Assembly (NCBI RefSeq): GCF_018531465.1
Contig: NZ_JAHDTF010000004.1
Coordinates: forward strand, 62,001-126,000
Direction: 5' to 3'
Source: Sphaerisporangium fuscum
Lineage (GTDB): Bacteria; Actinomycetota; Actinomycetes; Streptosporangiales; Streptosporangiaceae
DNA length: 64,000 nucleotides
Shown: in pieces, positions 26,148 through 34,828 of the stretch
How positions within the stretch are numbered: position 1 is the stretch's first letter
How the letters are laid out: each line of letters begins with the position of its first letter
Translations under genes and position numbers: made by a program
Notes under the pieces: model-generated
What the model was told of the DNA's origin: nothing
The model's database searches: none
Seen by the model: only the letters and a program-made list of their open reading frames with translations

Positions 26148-27209
26148 ATGAATGAGCGCGTCGGCCGCAGGGGTTTCCTGCTCAGCGGAGCCGTCGTCGG
26201 CGCAGGGGCACTGGTGAGCGCCTGTACGAGCAACGAGCCCGCGGCCGCCCCGAGCTCCTCGGCCGCCCCCCAGAGCGCGGCCGCCGGCACCGACAACGAC
26301 AAACCGGGCACCAAGGTCGTCATCGGCTTCTCCGCCCCCGCCGCCGACCACGGCTGGATCGCGGCCATCGCCAAGAACGCGCAGGACGTGGCCAAGCAGT
26401 ACTCCGACGTGGAGTTCAAGCCGGTGGAGCCGACCAACGACATCAACCAGCAGATCTCGGCGGTGGAGTCGCTGATCGCGGCCAAGGTGAACGCCCTGGT
26501 CATCCTGCCCAACGACGGCGAGCAGCTCAACCAGGTGGCCCGCAAGGCGATGGACGCCGGGATCCCGGTGATCAACCTCGACCGCGTCTTCCCCGACAAG
26601 CTGTCGTACCGCACCTGGATCGGCGGGGACAACTACGGCATGGGCGTGGCCGCCGGCACCTACATCGGCAAGACCCTCAAGGACAAGGGCGTCACCAACC
26701 CGGTGATCCTGGAGATCCAGGGCATCGCGACCCTGCCACTGACCCAGGACCGCAGCAAGGGCTTCGCCGACGCGCTGAAGACCTTCGGCTTCACCGTGAC
26801 CGCCAAGCAGGACGCCAAGTTCACCGTCGAGTCGGGCACGCAGGTCGCCGGCAACCTGCTGCAGGCCCACAAGAAGATCGACGCCATCTGGAACCACGAC
26901 GACGACCAGGGCATCGGCGTGCTGGCCGCCGTCAAGGAGGCGGGCCGCAACGAGTTCTTCATGGTCGGCGGCGCCGGCTCCGCCAACGCCATGAGGGAGA
27001 TCCAGTCCGACGGCGGCGTGCTGAAGGCGACCGTCACCTACAGCCCCACCATGGCCTCCTCGGCGGTCAAGCTCGCCCGACTGATCGCCCAGGGCAAGGG
27101 GCTGAGCGACCTGGTCGAGCAGCAGGTGCCGCAGTCGATCACGCTGGCGTCGGAGACCATCACCAAGGAGAACGTGCAGAAGTATCTGCCGCTCGGCTTC
27201 GAATCCTGA
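26148..27209 (+). CDS. Sugar ABC transporter substrate-binding lipoprotein
   Basis: A 353-residue periplasmic-binding-protein-like lipoprotein of the ribose/galactose class (Peripla_BP_4). The N-terminus has a twin-arginine-like RRGFLLSG and a lipobox ending at Cys (LVSAC), then a Ser/Ala/Pro-rich linker. The two-lobed domain contains ADHGWIAAIAKNAQDVAKQ and the hinge segment INQQISAVESLIAAKVNALVI, and continues to NLDRVF and WNHDDDQGIG. It is 46 bp downstream of the permease. The ligand is presumably a sugar, glycoside or cyclitol that the two downstream enzymes act on. Confidence 0.93.
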   Translation: MNERVGRRGFLLSGAVVGAGALVSACTSNEPAAAPSSSAAPQSAAAGTDNDKPGTKVVIGFSAPAADHGWIAAIAKNAQDVAKQYSDVEFKPVEPTNDINQQISAVESLIAAKVNALVILPNDGEQLNQVARKAMDAGIPVINLDRVFPDKLSYRTWIGGDNYGMGVAAGTYIGKTLKDKGVTNPVILEIQGIATLPLTQDRSKGFADALKTFGFTVTAKQDAKFTVESGTQVAGNLLQAHKKIDAIWNHDDDQGIGVLAAVKEAGRNEFFMVGGAGSANAMREIQSDGGVLKATVTYSPTMASSAVKLARLIAQGKGLSDLVEQQVPQSITLASETITKENVQKYLPLGFES

Positions 27210-27224
27210 ATCGGGGGTTGTTTC

Positions 27225-28406
27225 GTGACTGACACCAGGTCCGCGCTCGGAGTGGGCATGGTCGGCTACGCGTTCATGGGACGCGTGCACTCCCAGGCGT
27301 GGCGCAGCGTCCGGGCGTTCTTCGACGTGCCGATCACGCCCGTCATGGCCGTGCTGTCCGGCAGGTCCGAGGAGCGTACGGCCGCCGCGGCCGCCGACCT
27401 CGGCTGGGCGGCCGTGGAGACCGACTGGAAGGAACTCATCCGGCGCGACGACGTGCAGATCGTCGACATCTGCACGCCCGGCGACTCCCATGCCGAGATC
27501 GCCATCGCCGCTCTGGACGCCGGCAAGCACGTGCTGTGCGAGAAGCCGCTGGCCAACACGGTCGCCGAGGCCGAGGCGATGGCCGTCGCCGCCGAGCGCG
27601 CCGCGCGCCGGGGCGTGCGGAGCATGGTGGCGTTCAACTACCGGCGGGTCCCCGCCGTCGCGCTCGCGCAGCGGCTGGTGGCCGAGGGACGGCTGGGCGA
27701 GCTGCGGCACGTCCGCGCCCAGTACCTCCAGGACTGGATCGCCGACCCCGAGTTCCCGCTGGTGTGGCGGTTGCGGAAGGACAAGGCCGGCTCCGGGGCG
27801 CTCGGGGACATCGGCTCCCACATCGTCGACACCGCCCAGTTCGTCACCGGGCAGACGCTGACCGGCGTGTCGGCCCTCACCGAGACGTTCGTCAGGCAGC
27901 GCCCGCTGGCGGAGGACTCCGCGGGCCTCGCCGCCGGGGCGGCCGGCGCCGGCGAGACGGGCGAGGTCACCGTGGACGACGCCGCGCTGTTCATGGGACG
28001 GCTCTCCGGCGGCGCGCTCGCCTCCTTCGAGGCCACGCGGTTCGCCACCGGGCGGAAGAACGCCATGCGGTTCGAGATCAACGGCTCGCTCGGCAGCCTG
28101 GCGTTCGACTTCGAGTCGCTGAACGAGCTGTGGTTCCACGACCACACGCTGCCCGCCGAGGACGCCGGCTTCCGGCGCATCCTCGTCACCGAGCCCGGCC
28201 ACCCGTACGCCGGGGCGTGGTGGCCGCCCGGGCACGGGCTCGGGTACGAGCACACCTTCACCCACGAGGTGAAGGACTTCCTGGAGGCGATCGCCGCCGG
28301 CACCGACCCGTCGCCGTCCTTCGCCGACGGGCTGCGGGTGCAGCGGGTGCTCGCCGCCGTCGAGCGGAGCGCGGCCGACCAGAGCCGCTGGACCCCCGTT
28401 CAGTGA
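27225..28406 (+). CDS. Gfo/Idh/MocA family sugar dehydrogenase
   Basis: A 393-residue NAD(P)-dependent dehydrogenase. The Rossmann motif VGMVGYAFMGRVHSQAW lies at the N-terminus, the conserved EKPLANTVAEAEAM at about 105-118, and the C-terminal alpha/beta domain holds LQDWIADPEFPLVWRLRKDK and GSGALGDIGSHIVDTAQF with the catalytic-type Asp/His pair. Similarity in length and in the LQDW...LxWR and GxLGDIxxHxxD blocks reminds me of levoglucosan and glucoside 3-dehydrogenases. It starts with GTG, 15 bp after the binding-protein gene. C3 oxidation of the imported sugar is the likely first step; this is inference. Confidence 0.9.
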   Translation: MTDTRSALGVGMVGYAFMGRVHSQAWRSVRAFFDVPITPVMAVLSGRSEERTAAAAADLGWAAVETDWKELIRRDDVQIVDICTPGDSHAEIAIAALDAGKHVLCEKPLANTVAEAEAMAVAAERAARRGVRSMVAFNYRRVPAVALAQRLVAEGRLGELRHVRAQYLQDWIADPEFPLVWRLRKDKAGSGALGDIGSHIVDTAQFVTGQTLTGVSALTETFVRQRPLAEDSAGLAAGAAGAGETGEVTVDDAALFMGRLSGGALASFEATRFATGRKNAMRFEINGSLGSLAFDFESLNELWFHDHTLPAEDAGFRRILVTEPGHPYAGAWWPPGHGLGYEHTFTHEVKDFLEAIAAGTDPSPSFADGLRVQRVLAAVERSAADQSRWTPVQ

Positions 28407-28436
28407 CCGGTATCTGACGACCTGAGGAGAGCGGAC

Positions 28437-29444
28437 ATGACGCGACCGATCACGTTGTTCACCGGCCAGTGGGCCGACCTGCCCTTCGAAGAGGTGTGCC
28501 GCCTGGCCGGGGAGTGGGGGTACGACGGCCTGGAGATCGCCTGCTGGGGCGACCACTTCGAGGTCGACAAGGCGCTGGCCGACGACTCCTACATCCCCCG
28601 CAAGCTGGAGATCCTGGACAAGCACGGGCTGAAGGTGTGGACGATCTCCAACCATCTCGTCGGCCAGGCGGTGTGCGACAGCCCGATCGACGAGCGCCAC
28701 AAGGGTATCCTCCCCGCCCGGATCTGGGGCTCCGGCGAGGCGGAGGAGGTACGGCGGCGGGCGGCCGAGGAGATGAAGGACACCGCCCGCGCGGCGGCCA
28801 AGCTGGGCGTGCGGACGGTGGTCGGCTTCACCGGGTCGTCCATCTGGCACACCGTGGCGATGTTCCCGCCGGTGCCGCCGTCGATGATCGAGGCGGGCTA
28901 CCAGGACTTCGCCGACCGGTGGAACCCCATCCTGGACGTCTTCGACGAGGTCGGCGTGCGGTTCGCCCACGAGGTGCACCCGAGCGAGATCGCTTACGAC
29001 TACCACACCACCGTGCGGACGCTGGAGGCGATCGGGCACCGGCCGGCGTTCGGCCTCAACTGGGACCCCTCGCACATGGTGTGGCAGGAGATCGACCCGG
29101 TCGGGTTCATCCTCGACTTCGCCGACCGGATCTACCACGTCGACTGCAAGGATGCCAAGGTCCGCACCGGGAACGGCCGGCGCGGCCGGCTGTCGTCCCA
29201 CCTGGCCTGGGCCGACCTGCGCCGAGGCTGGGACTTCGTCTCCACCGGTAGGGGGGACGTGCCATGGGAGGACTGCTTCCGCGCCCTCAACGCGATCGGC
29301 TACGACGGCCCGATCTCGATCGAGTGGGAGGACGCCGGCATGGACCGCCTCGCCGGAGCCCCCGAGTCCCTCGCCTACGTCCGCGCCCTGAACGCCATCA
29401 CCCCACCAACCGCCGCCTTCGACGCGGCCTTCTCCTCGGAGTGA
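28437..29444 (+). CDS. Sugar isomerase/epimerase-like TIM-barrel enzyme
   Basis: A 335-residue protein of the AP-endonuclease-2/xylose-isomerase-like superfamily, annotated generally as sugar phosphate isomerase/epimerase. It carries the divalent-metal site pattern of the barrel: [32 protein letters not shown] and [11 protein letters not shown], with Glu, Asp/His, His and Glu ligands near residues 180-300. A GAGG site precedes the ATG. As last gene of the ROK-ABC-Gfo/Idh locus it probably acts on the ketosugar made by the dehydrogenase, by elimination, hydration or epimerisation. The exact reaction is not evident. Confidence 0.9.
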   Translation: MTRPITLFTGQWADLPFEEVCRLAGEWGYDGLEIACWGDHFEVDKALADDSYIPRKLEILDKHGLKVWTISNHLVGQAVCDSPIDERHKGILPARIWGSGEAEEVRRRAAEEMKDTARAAAKLGVRTVVGFTGSSIWHTVAMFPPVPPSMIEAGYQDFADRWNPILDVFDEVGVRFAHEVHPSEIAYDYHTTVRTLEAIGHRPAFGLNWDPSHMVWQEIDPVGFILDFADRIYHVDCKDAKVRTGNGRRGRLSSHLAWADLRRGWDFVSTGRGDVPWEDCFRALNAIGYDGPISIEWEDAGMDRLAGAPESLAYVRALNAITPPTAAFDAAFSSE

Positions 29445-29451
29445 CCGCAAG

Positions 29452-29486
29452 CCGCTGAGGCGCCCCCGGCCTGGGCGCCTCAGCGG
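29452..29486. terminator. Bidirectional terminator between convergent genes
   Basis: CCGCTGAGGCGCCC and GGGCGCCTCAGCGG make a perfect 14-bp stem with a 7-nt loop. It lies 8 bp past the isomerase stop and 7 bp past the stop of the convergent alcohol dehydrogenase gene, so it serves both. Confidence 0.9.
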
Positions 29487-29492
29487 GGCGCG

Positions 29493-30578
29493 TCAGTCGA
29501 ACAGGACGATCTGCCGCAGCACCTCGCCGCCCTTGAGGGCCGCGACGGCGTCGTTGAGGTCGGAGAGCCTGATGCGGGAGCTGATCATGCTCTCCAGGTC
29601 GAGCTTGCCGGCCTTCCACAGCTTGGCGAAGAACGGGAAGTCGCGGCGGACGTCACTGCCGCCGTACAGCGAGCTGAGGATGTTCTTGCCCTCGAACAGC
29701 AGGTTGAAGGCCGTCAGCGGCACCGTGTCGTCCATGGCGCCGGCGCCGACGATGACCACGTCGCCGCCCCGGCGGGTGGCCTGCCAGGCCGACATGATGG
29801 TCGCCGACTTGCCGACGACCTCGAAGCCGTAGTCGAACCCCTGGCCGCCGGTCAGCGATCCGATGACCTCGGGCAACCGGTCGGGCGTGCAGGCGTCGGT
29901 CGCGCCGACCTTCTTGGCCAGCTCGTGCTTGGAGGTGAGCGGGTCGACCGCCAGGATCGTCGTCGCCCCGGAGACGCGGGCGCCCTGGATCACCGACAGG
30001 CCCACGCCGCCGCACCCGATCACGGCCACCGTGGAGCCGGGCCTGACCTTCGCCGTGTTGATCGCCGCGCCGACGCCGGTGGTGATGCCGCAGCCGATCA
30101 GCGCGGCCACCTCGAACGGCACGTCCGGGTCGACCTTGACCGCCCCCTGCCACGGGACGACGATCTCCTCCGCCCACGTGCCGCACCCCGCCATGCCGAA
30201 CGCCGGGGTCTCGCCGCCGTACCGGAACCGTGCGGTCGTGAAGCTCTCCATGACGTAGGTCATGCACAGGAACGGCTGGCCGACGACGCAGTTCGGGCAG
30301 GTGCCGCAGGCGGGGGTCCAGTTGATGATGACGTGGTCGCCCGGCCGTACCGTGGTGACGTGGTCGCCGACCTCCACGACCTCGCCCGCCCCCTCGTGGC
30401 CGGGGATCACCGGCAGCGGCATGGGCAGCACGCCCGACAGCACCGAAAGGTCCGAATGGCAGACCCCTGTCGCCTTGATCTTCACCCGGACGTCCGTCGG
30501 GCCCACCGGTGTGAGCGTGAAGTCGTCGCGGATGTCGAGCTTGTCGTCGCCGACGGCGTGCAGCAGCGCGGCTCGCAT
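29493..30578 (-). CDS. Zinc-dependent alcohol dehydrogenase (class III-like)
   Basis: A 361-residue zinc alcohol dehydrogenase. The catalytic zinc ligands are in ATGVCHSDLS (Cys), GHEGAGEV (His) and the later VAALIGCGITTGVG (Cys). The structural-zinc cysteines are in ACGTCPNCVVGQPFLC. The coenzyme domain has VAVIGCGGVGLSVIQGA. It matches the NDMA-dependent/AdhD-type dehydrogenases of actinomycetes that oxidise alcohols. A perfect AAGGAGGTCC site precedes the ATG. It is the last gene of a PPOX-ferredoxin-ADH operon whose promoter carries a KstR-like box, which points to oxidation of an alcohol produced by a P450. Confidence 0.92.
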   Translation of the reverse strand: MRAALLHAVGDDKLDIRDDFTLTPVGPTDVRVKIKATGVCHSDLSVLSGVLPMPLPVIPGHEGAGEVVEVGDHVTTVRPGDHVIINWTPACGTCPNCVVGQPFLCMTYVMESFTTARFRYGGETPAFGMAGCGTWAEEIVVPWQGAVKVDPDVPFEVAALIGCGITTGVGAAINTAKVRPGSTVAVIGCGGVGLSVIQGARVSGATTILAVDPLTSKHELAKKVGATDACTPDRLPEVIGSLTGGQGFDYGFEVVGKSATIMSAWQATRRGGDVVIVGAGAMDDTVPLTAFNLLFEGKNILSSLYGGSDVRRDFPFFAKLWKAGKLDLESMISSRIRLSDLNDAVAALKGGEVLRQIVLFD

Positions 30579-30599
30579 AAGGACCTCCTTGGGGGGCGC

Positions 30600-30794
30600 C
30601 TACTCCTCTTCGAGGGAGAGGGCGGCTTTGGGGCAGGATCGGACCGCGTGGCGCACGCGGTCGAGCATCTCCGCAGGCGGCTCGGGCAGGAGCACGTGCA
30701 GGTTGTCCTCGTCGTCCACCTCGAAGACCTCTGGGGCCAGGCCCATGCAGACGGCGTTGGCCTCGCAGACGTCGTAATCGACCTTGATTCTCAT
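30600..30794 (-). CDS. Small [3Fe-4S]-type ferredoxin
   Basis: A 64-residue acidic ferredoxin. The cluster ligands are the first two cysteines, CEANAVC, spaced CX5C as in single-cluster [3Fe-4S] ferredoxins of actinomycete P450 systems, and a later Cys-Pro (RSCPKAALSL). The middle cysteine of a classical CX2CX2C set is missing, as in that class. It would pass electrons from a ferredoxin reductase to a cytochrome P450. No P450 is adjacent; the only one in the window, at 56240-57442, has a nearly identical operator. It is 41 bp downstream of the PPOX gene and 21 bp upstream of the alcohol dehydrogenase gene. Confidence 0.92.
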   Translation of the reverse strand: MRIKVDYDVCEANAVCMGLAPEVFEVDDEDNLHVLLPEPPAEMLDRVRHAVRSCPKAALSLEEE

Positions 30795-30835
30795 CGTCGG
30801 AGCCCTTCTTCCCGGATGTACCGCTCAGACCGAGC

Positions 30836-31306
30836 CTAGGCCGAAGCGGGGGTCGCGAGCTTGCGATGATCCCACGAAACCACTCGTGTCGGCTCCACGA
30901 CGTACGCGACGCGCTTGCGGCCGGTGTGCACGACGTATTCGCGCAGCTCGTCGACGGCGTCGCCGACGCCCGGCATGCGCGCGGTCACCGCCATGCCGAC
31001 GTCGAGGACCTCCTCGCGCGCGTCGATGAGCCGGGCGGTGCCGTACACCAGCACGCCGCGCAGCTCGAAGTAGTCGTCGCCGGCCTCGATCAGGCAGGTC
31101 ACCCGGGGGTCGCGCTCGAGGTTGCGCGTCTTCTGCGCCTTGCCGTAGGTCCAGAACGCGATCCGGTCGCCGACCAGGCCGTAGAACATGGTGACCAGGT
31201 GCGGGGTGCCGTCCGGGTTGATCGTGCCCAGCTGGAGCTTGCGGGACTCCCGTACGAAGGCGGTCACCTCGGCCTCGGACATCGCTATGCGAGCACGCTG
31301 GTTCAC
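30836..31306 (-). CDS. PPOX-class split-barrel flavin/F420 oxidoreductase
   Basis: A 156-residue member of the pyridoxamine-5'-phosphate-oxidase-like family. I take the GTG at 31306 because the resulting N-terminus (VNQRARIAMSEAEV) has the family pattern RxxIxMsxxE and lies at the expected transcription start of a leaderless message; the ATG at 31282 is the alternative. Core strands are LQLGTINPDGTPHLVTMFYG, RIAFWTYGKAQKTRNLERDP and TCLIEAGDDYFELRGVLVYG, as in F420- or FMN-dependent actinomycete members. It heads the operon with ferredoxin and alcohol dehydrogenase. Whether F420 or FMN is bound cannot be decided here. Confidence 0.85.
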   Translation of the reverse strand: MNQRARIAMSEAEVTAFVRESRKLQLGTINPDGTPHLVTMFYGLVGDRIAFWTYGKAQKTRNLERDPRVTCLIEAGDDYFELRGVLVYGTARLIDAREEVLDVGMAVTARMPGVGDAVDELREYVVHTGRKRVAYVVEPTRVVSWDHRKLATPASA

Positions 31307-31314
31307 GCAGAAAG

Positions 31315-32091
<777 letters not shown>

Positions 32092-32100
32092 CACGGCGCC

Positions 32101-32132
32101 GCGAGGTTCGCGGGTTCGCCCGCGAACCTCGC
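32101..32132. terminator. UUCG-capped terminator between convergent genes
   Basis: GCGAGGTTCGCGGG and CCCGCGAACCTCGC form a perfect 14-bp stem closed by a TTCG tetraloop. It lies 9 bp past the methyltransferase stop and 21 bp from the stop of the convergent membrane-protein gene. Confidence 0.9.
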
Positions 32133-32153
32133 CTGGAGCGGGGGGCGGCGTGG

Positions 32154-33071
32154 TCAGTTCACCGTGTCCCACCAGTGGTGGCTGGGAGAGGAGGCGGGGG
32201 CGGGGCCGGCCTCGGGCCCGGGGGCGACGAAGAGTTCGATCGTGTCGGAGCTGTACGCCCGGGAGTGGTCCACGATCCAGGTGTCCTTGATCTTGTCCGC
32301 CGGGACGGGCTGAGGGAAGAAGGAGTTGTCCGAGTAGCTCCACCACAGCTGGTAGACGGCCTTCAGCCCGCGCCGGTCCAGTTCGGCGCGGACCTCCGCG
32401 ACCGTCTTGCCGTGGACCTTGAAACCGTCGGGCGTGTAGCCGTCCAGGGCGTTCAGGTACATGCCCGTGCCGGAGGGAGGGACCTCCACATAGGGCTCGC
32501 CGGGCGCGGCGGGGCGGCCGATCCCGAAGACGAGCCGGTCGGGGGAGCCCCCGCCCATCGTGAGCGTGGCGCAGAACGCGGACGCGCACGGTTCGACGGG
32601 GCTCATCGTCAGGTGGCCGGGCCAGCGACCTCTTTCGCTTTCGGGGATGAAGGGGCCGTACAGCTTGCCCACGTGAGCCGGCATCGCCGGGACCATCTTC
32701 ACGATGGCCCTCACCCCGACCGCCCGGAACGCCTCCTCGATGCGCCGAGGATCGGCCGCGGGATCGGTGATCGTGATGCTGTAGTCGTCGTCCGCCTTCG
32801 TGATGGAGATGGCCGCGTTGGCGTACCGGGTGGCCGGGCCGCCGGTCGGCAGGCCGATGCCGATCGCGACGGCCGCGGCCAGTGCGACGGTGGCGGAGCC
32901 CAGCAGGTAGGGACGCCGCAGCCGCGGCCTCCGTCGTCGTGAGAGGGCCGGGACGCGCTCCTCGGCCATGATCGCCGTCATCAGCGCGCGGGCCCCCGGG
33001 CCGGTCGCCCGGCCGGCGGGGTCGCCGAGCAGGTCCTCGTCGCGCACCTTGGCGAGGTCGGAGATGTTCAC
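32154..33071 (-). CDS. Membrane protein partnered with ECF sigma factor (putative anti-sigma)
   Basis: A 305-residue protein starting at the GTG that overlaps the sigma gene stop (GTGA). The first 60 residues are cytoplasmic and charged (VNISDLAKVRDEDLLGDPAG). One membrane helix lies at about 72-90 (LLGSATVALAAAVAIGIG), and about 215 residues lie outside. The position and topology are those of an anti-sigma factor, although I see no ZAS zinc motif (HxxxCxxC). The extracytoplasmic part has short beta-rich stretches (DDYSITITDPAADP, LKAVYQLWWSYSDNSF) and no recognised domain. Likely role: membrane-bound control of the sigma factor, by inference from context. Confidence 0.8.
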   Translation of the reverse strand: MNISDLAKVRDEDLLGDPAGRATGPGARALMTAIMAEERVPALSRRRRPRLRRPYLLGSATVALAAAVAIGIGLPTGGPATRYANAAISITKADDDYSITITDPAADPRRIEEAFRAVGVRAIVKMVPAMPAHVGKLYGPFIPESERGRWPGHLTMSPVEPCASAFCATLTMGGGSPDRLVFGIGRPAAPGEPYVEVPPSGTGMYLNALDGYTPDGFKVHGKTVAEVRAELDRRGLKAVYQLWWSYSDNSFFPQPVPADKIKDTWIVDHSRAYSSDTIELFVAPGPEAGPAPASSPSHHWWDTVN

Positions 33072-33610
33072 ACCGTGCTCCGTTCGAACGTGATGGCATT
33101 GGGGTGGTCGATGCCGGCTTTCGCCATGCCCCGCGCGAATCGCCTGCGGGCGCGGTGCAGCCGTACACGGGCGGCGTTGCGGGAGATGTCGAACGTGCGC
33201 GCGATCTGCCCGATGTCCAGCTTCTCCCAGGCGACGAGGGACAGCAGTTCCCGGTCGTCGTCGGACAGCTGCCGGAAGATCCTGCCCACCTGGGACAGGT
33301 CGTCTTCCGGCATGTGCGAGAGCAGAGGGGACACCGCCAGTTGCTCGCGCAGCGCCGCGGTGCGCTGCTCGTGGCGTCGTTCGCCGCGCCGGTGGTTGGC
33401 CAGCACCTTGCGGGCCACGCCGAACAGCCAGAGCCGGGCCTCGTCGCCTTTCGGTATCTCGTCCACGCGCCGCCAGGCGATCGTGAACGTCTCGGCCACC
33501 ACGTCGGCCGCGTCGTCCGGCTCCTGGCAGCGGCGCAGGGCGTACCCCAGCAGAGGGCCGTACGCGCGCTCGTAGATCTCTACGAACCGGCCGTGGGAAT
33601 CGTCTCCCAT
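33068..33610 (-). CDS. ECF-type RNA polymerase sigma factor
   Basis: A 180-residue extracytoplasmic-function sigma factor. Region 2 is at about 10-80 (YERAYGPLLGYALRRCQEP, DVVAETFTIAWRRVDEIP) and region 4 at about 110-165 (SDDDRELLSLVAWEKLDIGQ, FDISRNAARVRLHRARRRF, the helix-turn-helix). A GAGGAGG site precedes the ATG. It overlaps its membrane partner gene by four bases. The target promoters cannot be identified from this window. Such pairs usually respond to envelope stress. Confidence 0.93.
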   Translation of the reverse strand: MGDDSHGRFVEIYERAYGPLLGYALRRCQEPDDAADVVAETFTIAWRRVDEIPKGDEARLWLFGVARKVLANHRRGERRHEQRTAALREQLAVSPLLSHMPEDDLSQVGRIFRQLSDDDRELLSLVAWEKLDIGQIARTFDISRNAARVRLHRARRRFARGMAKAGIDHPNAITFERSTV

Positions 33611-33737
33611 TCGGCCTCCTCACTTGGATCGTCGGTCATCCAAGCCATGTCCGGAATGCCGGAAGCATTACAGGGCGGCGTCCAGGAACGGGAACGCGCC
33701 TACGCTTTCCCGGCACGCAAGAGTTGGAGGAGGCGTC

Positions 33738-34085
33738 GTGGAGATCCGTCGTGTGGTGCCCGACATCAGGTCGGAGGCGTTGGAGGAGAGCCGTGACTTC
33801 TACGGCCGGCTGGGGTTCGTGGAGGTGATGAACCAGGGCTGGGTGATGACGCTCGCGTCCCCGTCCAACCCGACGGCACAGGTGACATTCATGGGGCCGG
33901 ACGCCACGGCCGCCGTCCACCCGGACATGAGCATCGAGGTGGACGACGTGGACGCGGCCTACGCGGCGATGGTGGACGCCGGAGCGGAGGTCCTGCATCC
34001 GCTCCAGGACGAGGCCTGGGGGGTGCGGCGCTTCTTCGTCAGGGACCCCAACGGCCGGGTCCTGAACATCGTGGGCCACCGCTGA
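33738..34085 (+). CDS. VOC (glyoxalase/dioxygenase) superfamily protein
   Basis: A 115-residue single VOC domain starting at a GTG preceded by GGAGGAGG. The two beta-alpha-beta-beta-beta modules are visible: VVPDIRSEALEESRDFYGRL, then DMSIEVDDVDAAYAAMVDAG, ending VRRFFVRDPNGRVLNIVGH. Members are glyoxalases, fosfomycin- or bleomycin-resistance proteins, or of unknown role, and nothing here decides between them. It appears monocistronic, followed by its own terminator. Confidence 0.88.
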   Translation: MEIRRVVPDIRSEALEESRDFYGRLGFVEVMNQGWVMTLASPSNPTAQVTFMGPDATAAVHPDMSIEVDDVDAAYAAMVDAGAEVLHPLQDEAWGVRRFFVRDPNGRVLNIVGHR

Positions 34086-34094
34086 CAGCCGGGT

Positions 34095-34122
34095 GACGCC
34101 CGAGGCGAGCGCCTCGGGCGTC
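34095..34122. terminator. Terminator between convergent VOC and CGNR genes
   Basis: GACGCCCGAGGC and GCCTCGGGCGTC form a perfect 12-bp stem with a 4-nt loop, 9 bp after the VOC stop and 7 bp from the CGNR gene stop. Confidence 0.88.
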
Positions 34123-34129
34123 GCGTGGC

Positions 34130-34750
34130 TCAGTCCGCCCCCTGCCGCGTGCGCTTGGCGTACGCGCGGGCGGCGCGGGCGCGGTCGCCGCAGCGGACCG
34201 AGCACCAGTGGCGGCGGCCGTGGGTGCGCAGCAGGAAGCGGTTGCAGGGCGGGGAGCCGCAGGCGGCCAGACGCTCGGCGTCGGGCCCGGTGAGCAGGTC
34301 GGCGGCGTCGGCCGCCAGGGCCGCGAGGGCGTGCTCGAGGATCTGGCTGGTGGGGTGGGAGGCGGCGCGGTACAGGCCGCGGGTCTGGTCCCAGTACAGC
34401 AAGGAGGCCGCCGGGACGCGGGACAGCGCGTCGTTCACGGCCGACAGGGCCGACGGCGGAGCGGGGAGCTCGTCGATCCGGGAGGCCAGCAGTGCCCTGA
34501 CCTGTTCGCGCAGCGACCGCAGCTGAGCGGCGCATATCTCCCGCAGCCCGGCGTCCGGCGGGGCGAGATCGCGTTCGGCCAGCCACCTTGTGGCGGCTGC
34601 GGGCGTGCCGAGCAGGTCGAGGGTCTGGCCGCCGGGCAGGGCGAGCGCGCTGTTGGCGAAGTCGAGCGCAGGGTACTGCTCCGCCCCGGGTGCCGGCGGC
34701 GGGGCGGGGGACGGGGGCTCGACGGCCACGGCCTCTCTCATGGGTCTCAT
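34130..34750 (-). CDS. CGNR zinc-finger regulator (ABATE + CGNR)
   Basis: A 206-residue protein of the actinomycete ABATE/CGNR family, predicted stress-responsive regulators. The N-terminal ABATE domain starts around ALDFANSALALPGGQTLDLL. The C-terminal CGNR zinc finger is complete: CGSPPCNRFLLRTHGRRHWC, then SVRCGDRARAARAYAKR, with Cys ligands in CX4C and CX3C spacing. It is divergent from an MBL hydrolase gene, and a 10-bp inverted repeat with a third half-site fills the space between them. That makes the hydrolase its probable target gene, or both genes a common target. Confidence 0.92.
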   Translation of the reverse strand: MRPMREAVAVEPPSPAPPPAPGAEQYPALDFANSALALPGGQTLDLLGTPAAATRWLAERDLAPPDAGLREICAAQLRSLREQVRALLASRIDELPAPPSALSAVNDALSRVPAASLLYWDQTRGLYRAASHPTSQILEHALAALAADAADLLTGPDAERLAACGSPPCNRFLLRTHGRRHWCSVRCGDRARAARAYAKRTRQGAD

Positions 34751-34765
34751 GTTACGTCTTGCGCG

Positions 34766-34801
34766 TTTCCGTGAGAACTCACTATGTTGGCCTCACGGAA
34801 A
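34766..34801. promoter_or_regulatory. Operator between divergent CGNR and MBL genes
   Basis: TTTCCGTGAG (34766-34775) and CTCACGGAAA (34792-34801) are perfectly complementary 10-mers 16 bp apart. GTGAG-aa-CTCAC at 34771-34782 adds a third half-site in between. The array begins 16 bp upstream of the CGNR start and ends 28 bp before the hydrolase start, where it would block both promoters. Confidence 0.75.
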
Positions 34802-34828
34802 AACCGCTGTCTATCCATGAGGTGTTCC

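Noticed and set aside
26055..29450. A 1131-codon frame opposite the sugar locus
   Set aside because: It is a shadow of four well-supported genes; the translation has no family features.
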